The position numbers and the translations under genes were made by a program. The notes beneath the pieces are model-generated. The model was not told the origin of the DNA, did no database searches, and was given only the letters and a program-made list of their open reading frames with translations. From the NCBI RefSeq assembly GCF_001546115.1, contig NZ_KQ955211.1, positions 272,372-336,371 on the forward strand: a DNA stretch of 64,000 nucleotides. The letters are read 5' to 3'. This document shows positions 38,470 through 47,275 of the stretch, in pieces (the stretch's first letter is position 1; each line of letters starts with the position of its first letter). Origin of the DNA: Paracoccus aminovorans (GTDB taxonomy: Bacteria; Pseudomonadota; Alphaproteobacteria; Rhodobacterales; Rhodobacteraceae).

Positions 38470-39491
38470 TAGAGCGGGTTCTTCTCGGCATAGCTGCGGA
38501 AGAAGGCGAGATAGGCGCGGTCGGGGTCCTTGGCCGGCTCCTTGCGGGCGCTCCATTCCCGCCATTCGCTTTCGACGAAATAGATGTCGTATCCGGGGTG
38601 GCGCAGGCGGGCCGTTTCATAGGTCGCGGTCTGCAAGGCCGGTCCGCGCGATTCCAGCCAGCCGGGCCGGGGACGGCTCTCAGGGGCGGGGCGGACCTCT
38701 TCGGTGCGGCCTTCGGCCTTGACCCGGCGCCCGACCTTCGAGAATTGCAGGGCGCGATCCGCCGCGCCGCTGGCATCGCCATCCTTGCGCCACCAGCGCA
38801 TCTCGACATGGGTCACGGCGCGGCCGGTCTTGATCGGCAGGATCTCGACGAGGAAGTCCGAAAGCGCATTCACCTCGGCCACCGCCGGGTCGATGGCGCG
38901 CAGCTTCAGGTTCGACCAGGACGAAAGCTTACCTTTCGGGACGCCCATGATGCCGCGCAGGGCCTCGAGCGTGAAGCGTTCCGAAGCCTTCCAGCGCAGG
39001 TTGCCGCGCTTTTGCACCATCTCGTAAAGCGTTAGCGCGTATTTCGAGGACAGCGCGAACATGACCTCGCGCTGCAGCCGGGCAAAGACCTGGCTGTTGC
39101 GGATGATCTTGCGCAGCCGCGCCGGGATCTCATACTCCAGCAAGCCGTCGCTGCGGCCGCTTTCCAGGTTGCCGCCCAGCAGTTGCACGCGCTCGATGGC
39201 GGGCTCGCCGTCCCAGATCACCGCCACCTTGACGATGGCGGACATCAGCCGCTCCAGGCTTTCGCCCACCCTGTCGTTGGAATTGTGGCTGCCACGCAGG
39301 GTGGATTTGGAAATCACGTGGGTCACCGGCTTGTCGATCGCCTCCCAGGCGTTCTCGAGCAGCTGGTTATAGATGCGGCGGTCGTTTAACGTCAGCGGCG
39401 TGACCTCGATCAGATCGACCAATTCGCCCGGCTTCACCAGGCTGTCGGCGTTCGGGCGCGCCTCCACCGTGCGTATCCGGGTCTCAGCCAT
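38469..39491 (-). CDS. Plasmid replication initiator (Rep_3/RepB-like winged-helix protein)
   Basis: A 340-residue initiator with two winged-helix domains. WH1 is readable as LVDLIEVTPLTLNDRRIYNQ, NSNDRVGESLERLMSAIVKV, YEIPARLRKIIRNSQVFARL and LSSKYALTLYEMVQKRGNL; the last block is the Rep_3 hallmark. WH2 covers LRGIMGVPKGKLSSWSNLKL to MRWWRKDG. The C-terminal 100 residues are variable and end FFRSYAEKNPL. It diverges from parA-parB. Iterons and a DnaA box lie between, so it is likely the working initiator of this replicon. Exact replicon class (RepB or other in Rhodobacterales) is not certain. Confidence 0.85.
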   Translation of the reverse strand: MAETRIRTVEARPNADSLVKPGELVDLIEVTPLTLNDRRIYNQLLENAWEAIDKPVTHVISKSTLRGSHNSNDRVGESLERLMSAIVKVAVIWDGEPAIERVQLLGGNLESGRSDGLLEYEIPARLRKIIRNSQVFARLQREVMFALSSKYALTLYEMVQKRGNLRWKASERFTLEALRGIMGVPKGKLSSWSNLKLRAIDPAVAEVNALSDFLVEILPIKTGRAVTHVEMRWWRKDGDASGAADRALQFSKVGRRVKAEGRTEEVRPAPESRPRPGWLESRGPALQTATYETARLRHPGYDIYFVESEWREWSARKEPAKDPDRAYLAFFRSYAEKNPL

Positions 39492-39675
39492 GTTCCCCTA
39501 CATCAAAGACCTTACTTTTGTATTCGAGAGAACGTAAGTTTTCAAGCGTCGGGGTGGACGGCGGGGCGGGCGAACCCAAAAAGTAAGCGCTAGTCGCATG
39601 GACCGCCACCAGGCGATTCGCAGCCTCTTGCTTTTGCTGGCCTTTTTCCTACGCAAATCGCCGGTTTTCGAGTCA

Positions 39676-39779
39676 CCCGAAATGTAAGGCGACGCCGCAT
39701 CCCCGATTGTAAGCCATAGCCACCCGATCCGTAAGCGCCGCCATCCCGAAAAGAATCGCGAACCATCCCGAATCGTAAG
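39676..39779 (+). repeat. Iteron array, consensus CCCGAWNNGTAAG
   Basis: Four clear iterons lie at 39676-39688 (CCCGAAATGTAAG), 39702-39713 (CCCGATTGTAAG, one base short), 39723-39735 (CCCGATCCGTAAG) and 39767-39779 (CCCGAATCGTAAG). A worn copy starts at 39745 (CCCGAAAAGAATCG). The last three steps are about 22 bp, two helical turns, so bound Rep molecules would line up on one face. They end about 185 bases upstream of the rep start. Binding by Rep is inferred. Confidence 0.75.
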
Positions 39780-39863
39780 TTTTGCGGGGAATACCGCAGC
39801 ATTTCCAAGGTCTAGGCGGGAATGAATCCTGAATCTGATGAATCTGAACCCAGCGAGTGTTTT

Positions 39864-39872
39864 TTATCCACA
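39864..39872 (+). other. DnaA box TTATCCACA
   Basis: A perfect consensus DnaA box, preceded by five T residues, about 85 bases on the parA side of the iterons. Host DnaA usually helps Rep open iteron origins. Confidence 0.7.
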
Positions 39873-40095
39873 AGATCAGGATTGCCGGATGGCCACCGCA
39901 CCGCGAAAGACTTACAAATGGGGATGGCTTGCACCGGAGGGTTACGGAAAGGCCTGGGCCTTTCCGGGCAACTTGCGGCGCTGACAGCGCACCCACCTCG
40001 CTATCGCTTTCTGCGGAGCATCGTCCCAAAAACCGAACTTTACGCCTCCGGGCGTTTCGGCCATAGTGCGGCAACCCGAGCAGCAAAGTCATCCC

Positions 40096-41295
40096 ATGAA
40101 TCCCGCGATTTCCCCCGTTACCCTGGACGAATTGGCCGTGCTGAGCCAGCGCGCCTCGACCGTCATCGAACGCCTGCGCGAGCGCGTCTTCGCGCCCGGC
40201 ACGCAGAAGCAGCTCGATCTGCTGTTCAACGTGCGCACCGCGGCCGAGATGGTTGGCCGCTCGGAAAAGGCGATCCGCGACGCAGAAGCCGACGGCCGCC
40301 TGCCCGAGCCGACCAAGGATGCCGCCACCAATCGCCGCAACGGCTATACCCTGGCCGAGGTCAACCGCATGCGCGAGGTCTTTGGCACCATGCCGCACCG
40401 CGCGCCCGAAGATGCGCCGCTGGTCATGGCGGTGCAGAATTTCAAGGGCGGTGTCGGGAAATCGACCGTGGTGGTGCATCTGGCGCAGTATTTCGCACTA
40501 AAGGGCTATCGGGTCTGCGTCATCGACTGCGATTCGCAAGCCTCGACCACGGCGGTTTTCGGGCTGAATCCCGATGTTGACGTGGATGAGGAAGAGGACA
40601 CGCTCTATCCCTTCCTGCAGCACGGCGGGCCGAAATCGCTGCATTATGCTCTGCGCTCGACCTATTGGCCCGGCATCGCGCTGATCCCGGCGAATCTGGG
40701 GCTTTACGATGCCGAATATGAATTCGCGGCGCGCATGGCGCGCGATCCGACCTTCATCCTGGACCGGCTGCGCGAGGGTGTCGCCTCGATCGCCGACCAG
40801 TTCGACATCATCCTGCTGGACCCGCCGCCTGCGCTTGGCATGCTGTCGCTGTCGGTGCTGCGCGCGGCCAATGCGCTGCTGATCCCGGCGCCGCCGAACA
40901 ATATCGACTTCGCCTCGACCGCGCATTTCCTGAAGATGATGGAATCGACCCTGGCCGAACTGGCCCGGCACGGCGGCGCGCGGGAATACAGCTTCGTCAA
41001 AATTCTGACGTCCAAGATGAACGACCAGAAATCGGCGCATCAGGCGATCAAGCGCATGATGGACGCGGTGTTTCCGCAGGACATGCTGAACGCCGCGCTG
41101 AAGGATTCGGCCGAGATCGACAACGCCACCGCCAACCTGATGACCGTCTATGAGCTGACCGGCCCCGCCACGCGGACCGAGACGCACAAGCGCTGCCGCG
41201 CCTATCTGGACGCCGTGGGCCGCGAGGTCGAGTTGCTGATCCGCAAGACCTGGCCCAGCCATCACCGCCAATTGCGCAAGGAGGGCCTGCTGTGA
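40096..41295 (+). CDS. parA: Partition ATPase ParA of second replicon
   Basis: A 399-residue ParA ATPase with an N-terminal DNA-binding extension. Residues about 55-85 (NVRTAAEMVGRSEKAIRDAE) are a MerR-like helix-turn-helix. The deviant Walker A is VQNFKGGVGKSTVVVHLAQY (about 117-136), followed by VIDCDSQASTTAVFG and IILLDPPPALGMLSLSVLRA. The ATG at 40096 is chosen; a GTG 30 bases upstream would add ten residues. It is translationally coupled to parB. It differs clearly from RepA at 9329-10513, so the window holds two partition systems. Confidence 0.92.
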   Translation: MNPAISPVTLDELAVLSQRASTVIERLRERVFAPGTQKQLDLLFNVRTAAEMVGRSEKAIRDAEADGRLPEPTKDAATNRRNGYTLAEVNRMREVFGTMPHRAPEDAPLVMAVQNFKGGVGKSTVVVHLAQYFALKGYRVCVIDCDSQASTTAVFGLNPDVDVDEEEDTLYPFLQHGGPKSLHYALRSTYWPGIALIPANLGLYDAEYEFAARMARDPTFILDRLREGVASIADQFDIILLDPPPALGMLSLSVLRAANALLIPAPPNNIDFASTAHFLKMMESTLAELARHGGAREYSFVKILTSKMNDQKSAHQAIKRMMDAVFPQDMLNAALKDSAEIDNATANLMTVYELTGPATRTETHKRCRAYLDAVGREVELLIRKTWPSHHRQLRKEGLL

Positions 41296-42245
41296 GCAAG
41301 CGCCATGATGCGATCTTCGACGACGTGCTGAAGGACCTGTCGGCGCCGGCCGCCAGCGACAAGGCCGGCGCCCGCTTCCTGAAACGCAGCAACGCGCTGG
41401 CCGAGAGCGGCGAGCGCGAGGAGAAGGTGCTGCGCTGGGTCGACCCCGCAACCTGCGTGATGTGGGCCCGGCACAACCGCGCCTATGACCTGCTGAACGA
41501 GGACAACTGCCGCGACCTGATCGACAGCCTGAAGGCGCAGGGCCAGCAGGAGTTCCCGGCCATCGTGCGCAAGCTGCCGGCGGGGCATGGCGCGGAATAC
41601 GAGGTGATCTGCGGCGCGCGGCGGCATTTCGCCATCAGCTGGCTGCGGGCGAACAACTACGCCCAGTTCCGCTATCTGGTCGAGGTGCGCGACCTGACCG
41701 ACGAAGAGGCTTTCCGCCTGGCCGATATCGAGAACCGCGACCGCGCCGATCTCAGCGATTACGAACGGGCGCGCGACTATCTCCAGGCGCTCGACATCTA
41801 TTACGGCGGCAAGCAGAAGACGATGGCGGCGCGGCTCGAGGTGTCCGAGGCCTGGCTCTCGCGCTATCTGCATCTGGCCCGGCTGCCGCAACCGATCCTC
41901 GATGCCTGGCCGCGCCTGACCGAGATCAAAGAGCTGCACGCCCGCAGCGTCCGGCCGCTGTTGCAAGATGCCGAGGAGAAGGTGCTGGCCGAAGCCCGCG
42001 CCATCGCCGCCGAGCAGGCGCGCGCGCGGGCAGGGCAGGGCGCCCATGTGCCGGTGCCCCGTGTGCTGGCGCGGCTGAAAGAGGCAGCGCATGGCGCCAC
42101 GCCCGCGGCCGAGAAGCAGGTCCAGGGGCCGTTGGCCGTCGAACGGCGCGGCAAGAAGATCCGGCTGGAGTTCCCGGATACCCTGTCCGAGGCGGATCTG
42201 CGGGCCGCGCTGGACGGTTTTCTTGAGGAACATTTCCGGCAATGA
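41292..42245 (+). CDS. parB: Centromere-binding protein ParB of second replicon
   Basis: A 317-residue ParB with a GTG start at 41292 that overlaps the parA stop. The ParB domain is readable as CRDLIDSLKAQGQQEFPAIV, YEVICGARRHFAISWLRAN and RLADIENRDRADLSDYERAR (the arginine-rich box). A helix-turn-helix follows (KQKTMAARLEVSEAWLSRYL). The C-terminus (LEFPDTLSEADLRAALDGFL) is the dimer domain. Five bases after its stop lies the palindrome that also marks the rep 3' end. These palindromes are its likely binding sites. Confidence 0.92.
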   Translation: MSKRHDAIFDDVLKDLSAPAASDKAGARFLKRSNALAESGEREEKVLRWVDPATCVMWARHNRAYDLLNEDNCRDLIDSLKAQGQQEFPAIVRKLPAGHGAEYEVICGARRHFAISWLRANNYAQFRYLVEVRDLTDEEAFRLADIENRDRADLSDYERARDYLQALDIYYGGKQKTMAARLEVSEAWLSRYLHLARLPQPILDAWPRLTEIKELHARSVRPLLQDAEEKVLAEARAIAAEQARARAGQGAHVPVPRVLARLKEAAHGATPAAEKQVQGPLAVERRGKKIRLEFPDTLSEADLRAALDGFLEEHFRQ

Positions 42246-42250
42246 ACCGG

Positions 42251-42266
42251 ATTGCCAATTGGCAAT
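42251..42266. repeat. Palindrome copy 2 after parB (centromere/parS candidate)
   Basis: ATTGCCAATTGGCAAT is a perfect 16-bp palindrome identical to the core of the copy at 38448-38469. It starts five bases after the parB stop. The short flanks differ (CCGG on the left side and TTCCGG on the right), so it is the core that is conserved. Confidence 0.75.
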
Positions 42267-42333
42267 TTCCGGAACAATGCAGGAACATAGGCGGAAAGAT
42301 CTACGACGATCCCGGGACCGTCGCAGGCTTCCG

Positions 42334-43116
42334 TTACTTTTTGGGTGGGGTGCAATCCGGGGAAACGACCGGCTGCAAGGTGTCGAGCAATTGCAGCATC
42401 AGCCCCTGCGGCCCCTGCGCGACATGGGCGGCGACGCCAAAGCAGCGGGCCAGATTTTCCGGTGTCAGCACTGCTTCGGGGCGGCCGTCGGCCATGATCC
42501 GGCCCTGATGCAGCAGAATCAGCCGCGTGCAGTGCCGGGCCGCCAACCCCAGGTCGTGCAGTGAGGCCAGCACCGCTCGGCCTTGGTCCGCAAGGCGGCG
42601 GAACAGCCGCATGACCTCGATCTGCGCCGCCGGGTCAAGGCCGGCTATGGGCTCGTCCGCGATCAGCAGCGGCGTATCCTGCGCCAAGGCGCGGGCCAGC
42701 AGCGCCCGGGCCTGTTCGCCGCCCGAAAGCTGCGTGGCCGGGCGGTCGCGCAGCGGCAGAAGCGACAGCGCCGAAAGCGCGGCCTCGACGGCGGCGTGGT
42801 CGGTCTCGCCCGCGGCATCGGGATGGGCGATGCGTCCCAGCGCCACCAGCGTCTCGACCGAGACCGGCCAGGCAATCTCGCGCCCCTGTGGCATGAAGGC
42901 CGCCGCCCGCGCCCGCAGCCGCGCCGGCAATGCAGCGAGCGAGCTGTGCCCTTCGGCCGGCAGCAGCCCCAGCGCGGCGCGCAGCAGCGTGGTCTTGCCG
43001 GCGCCGTTCGGGCCCAGCAGGCCGACGAATTCGCCGGGCGCGACGGTCAGGTCGATGCCCTCGATCACCGTCCGGCCGTGACGGCGGCAGGCCAGGGCAG
43101 AAAGCGCCAGCGTCAT
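42334..43116 (-). CDS. btuD: Cobalamin ABC transporter ATPase
   Basis: A 260-residue FecE/BtuD-type ATPase. Walker A is VGLLGPNGAGKTTLLRAALG, the signature is QLSGGEQARALLARALAQ and Walker B LLIADEPIAGLDPA, followed by the switch histidine in LASLHDLGLAARHC. It overlaps the permease gene by ATGA and is the last gene of btuBFCD. Since a cobalamin riboswitch heads the operon, the cargo is a corrinoid, not a siderophore. Confidence 0.9.
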   Translation of the reverse strand: MTLALSALACRRHGRTVIEGIDLTVAPGEFVGLLGPNGAGKTTLLRAALGLLPAEGHSSLAALPARLRARAAAFMPQGREIAWPVSVETLVALGRIAHPDAAGETDHAAVEAALSALSLLPLRDRPATQLSGGEQARALLARALAQDTPLLIADEPIAGLDPAAQIEVMRLFRRLADQGRAVLASLHDLGLAARHCTRLILLHQGRIMADGRPEAVLTPENLARCFGVAAHVAQGPQGLMLQLLDTLQPVVSPDCTPPKK

Positions 43117-44099
43117 GCCTGCCTCCGGGTTTTCAGGATCAGGTGCAGGAACAGCGGTGCTCCGACCAGCGCGGTCAGCACGCCCAGCTTCAGGTCCTGC
43201 GCGGGCAGGATCAGCCGCACTGCGATGTCGGCGGCCAGCACCATCGCCGCCCCGCCAAGCGCCGAGGCGACGAGCAGCCGCGACGGCCGCGCGCCCGCCG
43301 CACGGCGCAAGAGATGTGGCACCACCAGCCCGACGAAGCCGATGGACCCCGCCACCGCCGTCGCCCCGGCGATCAGCGCCGCGCAGCCCAGAACCAGCCG
43401 CAGCCGCAACCGGCCCAGGTCGATGCCGCTGGATGCCGCCGCATCCTCGCCCAGCGTCAGCGCATCCAGCGCGCGGCCGGTGGTCAGCAGCAGCCCGGCG
43501 CCCGGCAGGATCAGCGCGGCTGCGATCCAGACATGCGGCATGGCGCGGTCGGCCAGCGAGCCCATCATCCAGAAGGTGATCTCATTGGCGGCAAAGGGAT
43601 TCGGCGACAGGTTCAGCACCAGCGCGGTGCCCGCCCCCGCCAGCGCCGAAATGGCGATGCCGGCCAGGATCAGCGACAGCGTGCCGCCGCGCGGGCCGGC
43701 CAGGGCCAGCATGGCCAGCACCGACAGCGCGGCCCCCGCCAGGGCCGCCAGCGGCAGGCCCAGGGGCACGACCGCCGCCAGCCCGGTCTGGATCGCCAGC
43801 ACCGCGCCCAGGCTTGCCGAGGCCGAGGTGCCGATCAGCCCCGGCTCGGCCAGCGGGTTGCGCAGGAAGCCCTGCATGGCCGCGCCGGCCAGCCCCAGCG
43901 CCGCGCCGACCAGCAGGCCCAGAGCCGCGCGGGGCAGGCGGATCTCGCGCATGACCAGCCCCAGCATATCGTCGCCCCGGACCAGCGCGGCGAGGCTTGG
44001 GCCAATCCCGGCCCCGGCCGGCCCGGTCAGCAGCGAGCCCGCAAACAGCGCCGCGACCAGCAGGCCGAGCAGGCCCAGCAAGACGGCGGGGCGCATCAT
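43113..44099 (-). CDS. btuC: Cobalamin ABC transporter permease
   Basis: A 328-residue FecCD/BtuC-type permease with about ten membrane helices. Family blocks are REIRLPRAALGLLVGAALGL, AGAAMQGFLRNPLAEPGLIG, NEITFWMMGSLADRAMPHVW and GSIGFVGLVVPHLLRRAAGA, the last being the ATPase-contact loop region. It overlaps both neighbours by four bases. Two adjacent ATGs at the start (44099 and 44096) are both possible. Confidence 0.9.
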   Translation of the reverse strand: MMRPAVLLGLLGLLVAALFAGSLLTGPAGAGIGPSLAALVRGDDMLGLVMREIRLPRAALGLLVGAALGLAGAAMQGFLRNPLAEPGLIGTSASASLGAVLAIQTGLAAVVPLGLPLAALAGAALSVLAMLALAGPRGGTLSLILAGIAISALAGAGTALVLNLSPNPFAANEITFWMMGSLADRAMPHVWIAAALILPGAGLLLTTGRALDALTLGEDAAASSGIDLGRLRLRLVLGCAALIAGATAVAGSIGFVGLVVPHLLRRAAGARPSRLLVASALGGAAMVLAADIAVRLILPAQDLKLGVLTALVGAPLFLHLILKTRRQA

Positions 44100-44917
44100 C
44101 GCCGGACCCCGGCGGCGGCGGGCAGGTTGGCCACGGCGCGCAGGATGCGCGGGTTGCCGCAGATCCAGTCCGGGTCGGCCATCACCGCCGCCGGCCTGTC
44201 GCGCAGCAGCGCGCGCAGGGCCGGGTGGTCCAGCATGTCCTGGGCGCGGGCGTGGCCGGCATAGCGGCGGCCCAGGATCACCAGGTCGGGCCGGGCCAGC
44301 AGCAGCGCCTCCAGCGGCAGCGTGCCGCCCGGGCCAAGGCCCAGCTCGTCGGCGATATTGGCATAGCCCGCCAGCGCGACGATCTGCCCCGCCAGGCTGT
44401 CGCTGCCCAGCGTATAGCCGTTCACGGCATAGATCGCGGCGCGCGGGCGCGGCTCGGGCGCCGGCGGCAGGCGGGCGAGGTCGGCGTCGAACCGCGCCAG
44501 CGCGGCTTCCGCCTCGGCCTCGCGGCCCAGAACCTGGCCCATGCGGGCGATATTGCCGCGAATGCCGGCGATGTCGCTTTCGGGCTGGAACACCTCGACC
44601 GGGACGCCGACCCGGCGCAGCAGCGAAAGGGTCGTGGGCGGGGTCCAGGTGCCCGCCAGCACCAGGTCGGGCTTCAGCAGGAAGATCTCTTCGGCCAGCC
44701 CGTTGTTCGCCGGCAGGGCTGCCGCCGCTTCGGCCATGCCCGAGGACAGCGGGTCACGCGCCAGATAGGAAACCGAGACCAGCTGTCCCGGCGCCGCCAG
44801 CAGCATGGCCAGCTGGTCGGTGCAAAGGTTGATCGAGACGACCCGGCGCGGCGCTTCCGCCGCGACGGGCAGGGCAAGGCAGGCAAGAAGGCCGGCCAGA
44901 AGCCAGCGCGCTACCAT
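44096..44917 (-). CDS. btuF: Cobalamin-binding periplasmic protein
   Basis: A 273-residue BtuF-type binding protein. The signal peptide is VARWLLAGLLACLALPVAAE. The mature part has RRVVSINLCTDQLAMLLAAP, LPANNGLAEEIFLLKPDLVL, TPPTTLSLLRRVGVPVEVF and ALLLARPDLVILGRRYAGHA, all typical of class III binders. The ATG at 44917 overlaps the end of btuB by seven bases. It delivers corrinoids to BtuCD. Confidence 0.88.
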   Translation of the reverse strand: MVARWLLAGLLACLALPVAAEAPRRVVSINLCTDQLAMLLAAPGQLVSVSYLARDPLSSGMAEAAAALPANNGLAEEIFLLKPDLVLAGTWTPPTTLSLLRRVGVPVEVFQPESDIAGIRGNIARMGQVLGREAEAEAALARFDADLARLPPAPEPRPRAAIYAVNGYTLGSDSLAGQIVALAGYANIADELGLGPGGTLPLEALLLARPDLVILGRRYAGHARAQDMLDHPALRALLRDRPAAVMADPDWICGNPRILRAVANLPAAAGVRR

Positions 44918-46815
44918 CGCGCCTGCAATCCGGCATAGGCGGTGCGGCCCTGGCCGTAATAGCCCCATGCCTCGGAATGGTCCTTGTCGAACAGGTTCTC
45001 GACCCGGCCGTGCAGACGGATGTTTTCGGTCAGGTCATAATGCGCGGCAAGGTTGACGGTGGCGAATTCCGGCAGTTCGGTGGTGGCCGGCGTGTCGGGC
45101 CAGGCGGTGTTATACCATTCCTCGTCGTAATTGTCCGCGACATAACGCAGCTCCGCCGACAGGCCGCCGCGCCCGGCCGCGAAATCCACCTGTCCGCGCA
45201 GGTTGACCTGATGCCGGGGCACACGCGCGACGCGGCTGCCATCCTGCTGGCGCGCGTCGGTATAGGTATAGTCGGCGCCGATGCGGATGGCATCCGTCAC
45301 CTGCATGGCCGTCGTCACCTCGAAGCCCTTGCGGGTGCTGGTGCCGTCAAGGTTCACCGAGCTTTCGCCCGAGCCGGTGATCAGGTCCTCGACATCGCTG
45401 TGAAAGACGGTCGCGCCCAATGTGCCCGCGCCGCCGGCATAGGACAGATCGACGCCCAGTTCATAGCCGAGGCTGCGTTCGGGGCGCAGGTCCGGGTTGC
45501 CCTCGTAAGAGCCGGGGATATAGCCGAATTGCTGGAACATATCGGGATTGACCACGGCCCGGCCCGCCGCCGCGCGCAGGCGGATGTCCCGCCCCGGCAC
45601 CTGCCAGCCCGCCGACAGGTTCCACGAGGTCGCATCCTTGAACCCGTCGTTCAGGTCGCGGCGGATGCCGGCCTGCAGGTCGATGTCCGGGTCGAGATTG
45701 CCCAGATATTCCAGCGCCAGCGCAGTCGTGTCGCGTTCATAGATCCCGCCGGGCGCAAAGGAGCTGCGATAGGTCTCGCGCTCGGTCGCGGCGCTGAAGT
45801 TCAGGCGATGGCGGGTGCTGGCCAGGTCGGCGCCGTCGATGGCCCAGCTGCCCAGATACTGCACGCCGCGGCGGCGCGCGGCGTCGTCATAGTCATAGGC
45901 GCCGTCGTTCAGGAACAGGGTGTCCTGGTTGGTGCCCGAGACGGTCAGCCGGTGGGACAGCCGTCCGTCCAGCGCCTGCGCCTCGATCCAGAGCGAACCA
46001 AAGAGCTCGTTGCGCTCGGCGGTCAGCGGCGCGTCGATCAGGTAATCGTCGGGGGTGGGCACCGGGACGAAGCTGCCAAGGTCATAGCCATATTCCTGCC
46101 AGCTGCGGCGCAGGGCGAAACCCGCGCTGACGCTCTCGGTCAGGTCATAGCGGCCGCGCAGCCCGATCGTGTCGCGGTCGTTGAAATCGCGGTCGCCGCC
46201 GGAACGGGAGGCATCCTCGCCCTCGACATGGCGCGAGTCCAGCGACAGCACCAGCTCGCTGCGCCCGTCCGAATAGCTGACATGGCCGTTGGCCGCGCGG
46301 GTGCCCAGCCCGCCGATCTCGACCCCGCCGCCATAGCGGAACCCCGTCTCTCGCGCGCGCCGCGTCGTGATCGAGATGACGCCCGCCGCCGCGTTCGAGC
46401 CGTAGATCGCCGATTGCGGGCCGCGCAGCACCTCGATCCGGTCGATGTCGGCGGCGGTCATGCCCGAGAAGGTATAGTCGCCGGAGGCCGGAGAGTTCGC
46501 CTTGACCCCGTCGATCAGCACCAGGACGTGGCCGGGCTCGCTGCCGCGGATGCGCAGCTTGGTCAGCGTCTCGCCGGTCGAGGTGACGGCCACGCCCGGC
46601 ACGCTGCGCAGCGCGTCCTGCACGGTGGCGATGCCGCGTGCCTCGATCTCCTCGGCGGTCAGCACGGTCGAGGCGCGGCCATAGGCATCGCTGGCGATGG
46701 GGCTGAGCCCGGCCGACAGGATCACGGGATCCAGGATGACGGCGTCTTGCGCCGTCGCGACGGCCGGCACCAGCGCCGCCGCCAGAGTCATGATGAAAGC
46801 TCGGGTCCGAGACAT
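44911..46815 (-). CDS. btuB: TonB-dependent vitamin B12 receptor BtuB
   Basis: A 634-residue outer-membrane receptor. The signal peptide (SRTRAFIMTLAAALVPAVAT then AQD) is followed by a plug domain (VLTAEEIEARGIATVQDALR, SVPGVAVTSTGETLTKLRIR, VLVLIDGVKANSPASGDYTF, VLRGPQSAIYGSNAAAGVIS). A 22-strand barrel is expected to end in RTAYAGLQARW, with a terminal aromatic residue. The ATG at 46815 is chosen because it starts the signal peptide. The operon is headed by a cobalamin riboswitch about 140 bases upstream, so it is shut when B12 is plentiful. Confidence 0.93.
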   Translation of the reverse strand: MSRTRAFIMTLAAALVPAVATAQDAVILDPVILSAGLSPIASDAYGRASTVLTAEEIEARGIATVQDALRSVPGVAVTSTGETLTKLRIRGSEPGHVLVLIDGVKANSPASGDYTFSGMTAADIDRIEVLRGPQSAIYGSNAAAGVISITTRRARETGFRYGGGVEIGGLGTRAANGHVSYSDGRSELVLSLDSRHVEGEDASRSGGDRDFNDRDTIGLRGRYDLTESVSAGFALRRSWQEYGYDLGSFVPVPTPDDYLIDAPLTAERNELFGSLWIEAQALDGRLSHRLTVSGTNQDTLFLNDGAYDYDDAARRRGVQYLGSWAIDGADLASTRHRLNFSAATERETYRSSFAPGGIYERDTTALALEYLGNLDPDIDLQAGIRRDLNDGFKDATSWNLSAGWQVPGRDIRLRAAAGRAVVNPDMFQQFGYIPGSYEGNPDLRPERSLGYELGVDLSYAGGAGTLGATVFHSDVEDLITGSGESSVNLDGTSTRKGFEVTTAMQVTDAIRIGADYTYTDARQQDGSRVARVPRHQVNLRGQVDFAAGRGGLSAELRYVADNYDEEWYNTAWPDTPATTELPEFATVNLAAHYDLTENIRLHGRVENLFDKDHSEAWGYYGQGRTAYAGLQARW

Positions 46816-46954
46816 GCCTTGACCTTTCCGGGCACGGGCCGCAGCCCGCGGGTTGCAGAACTGCCCTGCGCAACGGGCCGGTCGGCCCGCCCGCCAGGGG
46901 GTGAGCGTCACCTCTGCGGAACGGCCGCTTTCCCGGTGCGCCCCGCGCCGGAAA

Positions 46955-47140
46955 TGGGTGAACGCCTCGGCAGGTCTCCTGACTCGCGGATCGTCGCTTC
47001 GGCCGGCCTTCCCGGGACGCGCCCAGTGGCATTATCGACCGTCGCTCGCCGCCTACAGTTGCGGGGGCAGTGCCGGATTGGCCCGGGGGCTTGCCGGCTT
47101 CCCTTTTCATCCGGCAAGGGGCCGGAACCGAAGCAGCCAC
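46955..47140 (-). ncRNA. Cobalamin riboswitch upstream of btuB
   Basis: On the minus strand the order is GGTTCCGG-rich P2 region, GGATGAAAAGGGAAGCCGG, the B12 box CTGCCCCCGCAACTGT (47055-47070), CCACTG, GGGAAGG and finally GTCAGGAGACCTGCCGAGG, which are the conserved blocks of the class in order. It ends about 140 bases before the btuB ATG. Translation or transcription of btuBFCD should fall when adenosylcobalamin binds. Confidence 0.93.
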
Positions 47141-47275
47141 CTGTTCGCGCGACGAGGCCCCGGCTGTCAAGGGGTCTGGCCCGGCCCGCATGGGGTGGCG
47201 GGCCATGGTTTCATGCCGAAGCCGAACGAAAAAGGCGCCGGACCCGCCGGCGCCCTGTCATTTTGCCGCAGGGGA

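Larger units (their letters stand above)
39492..40095. other. Candidate origin of replication (oriV) region
   Basis: This 604-bp gap between divergent rep and parA contains iterons, a DnaA box, AT-rich patches and small direct repeats (TGAATCTGA twice in a row near 39829-39848). That combination is the usual build of an iteron plasmid origin. It also must hold both promoters. An extra iteron-like sequence in reverse orientation, CTTACAAATGGGG, lies at 39911-39923 towards parA. Confidence 0.75.

Noticed and set aside
40066..40095. GTG start for parA ten codons upstream
   Set aside because: The extra residues lack family similarity; the ATG at 40096 gives a normal ParA start, though the GTG cannot be excluded.
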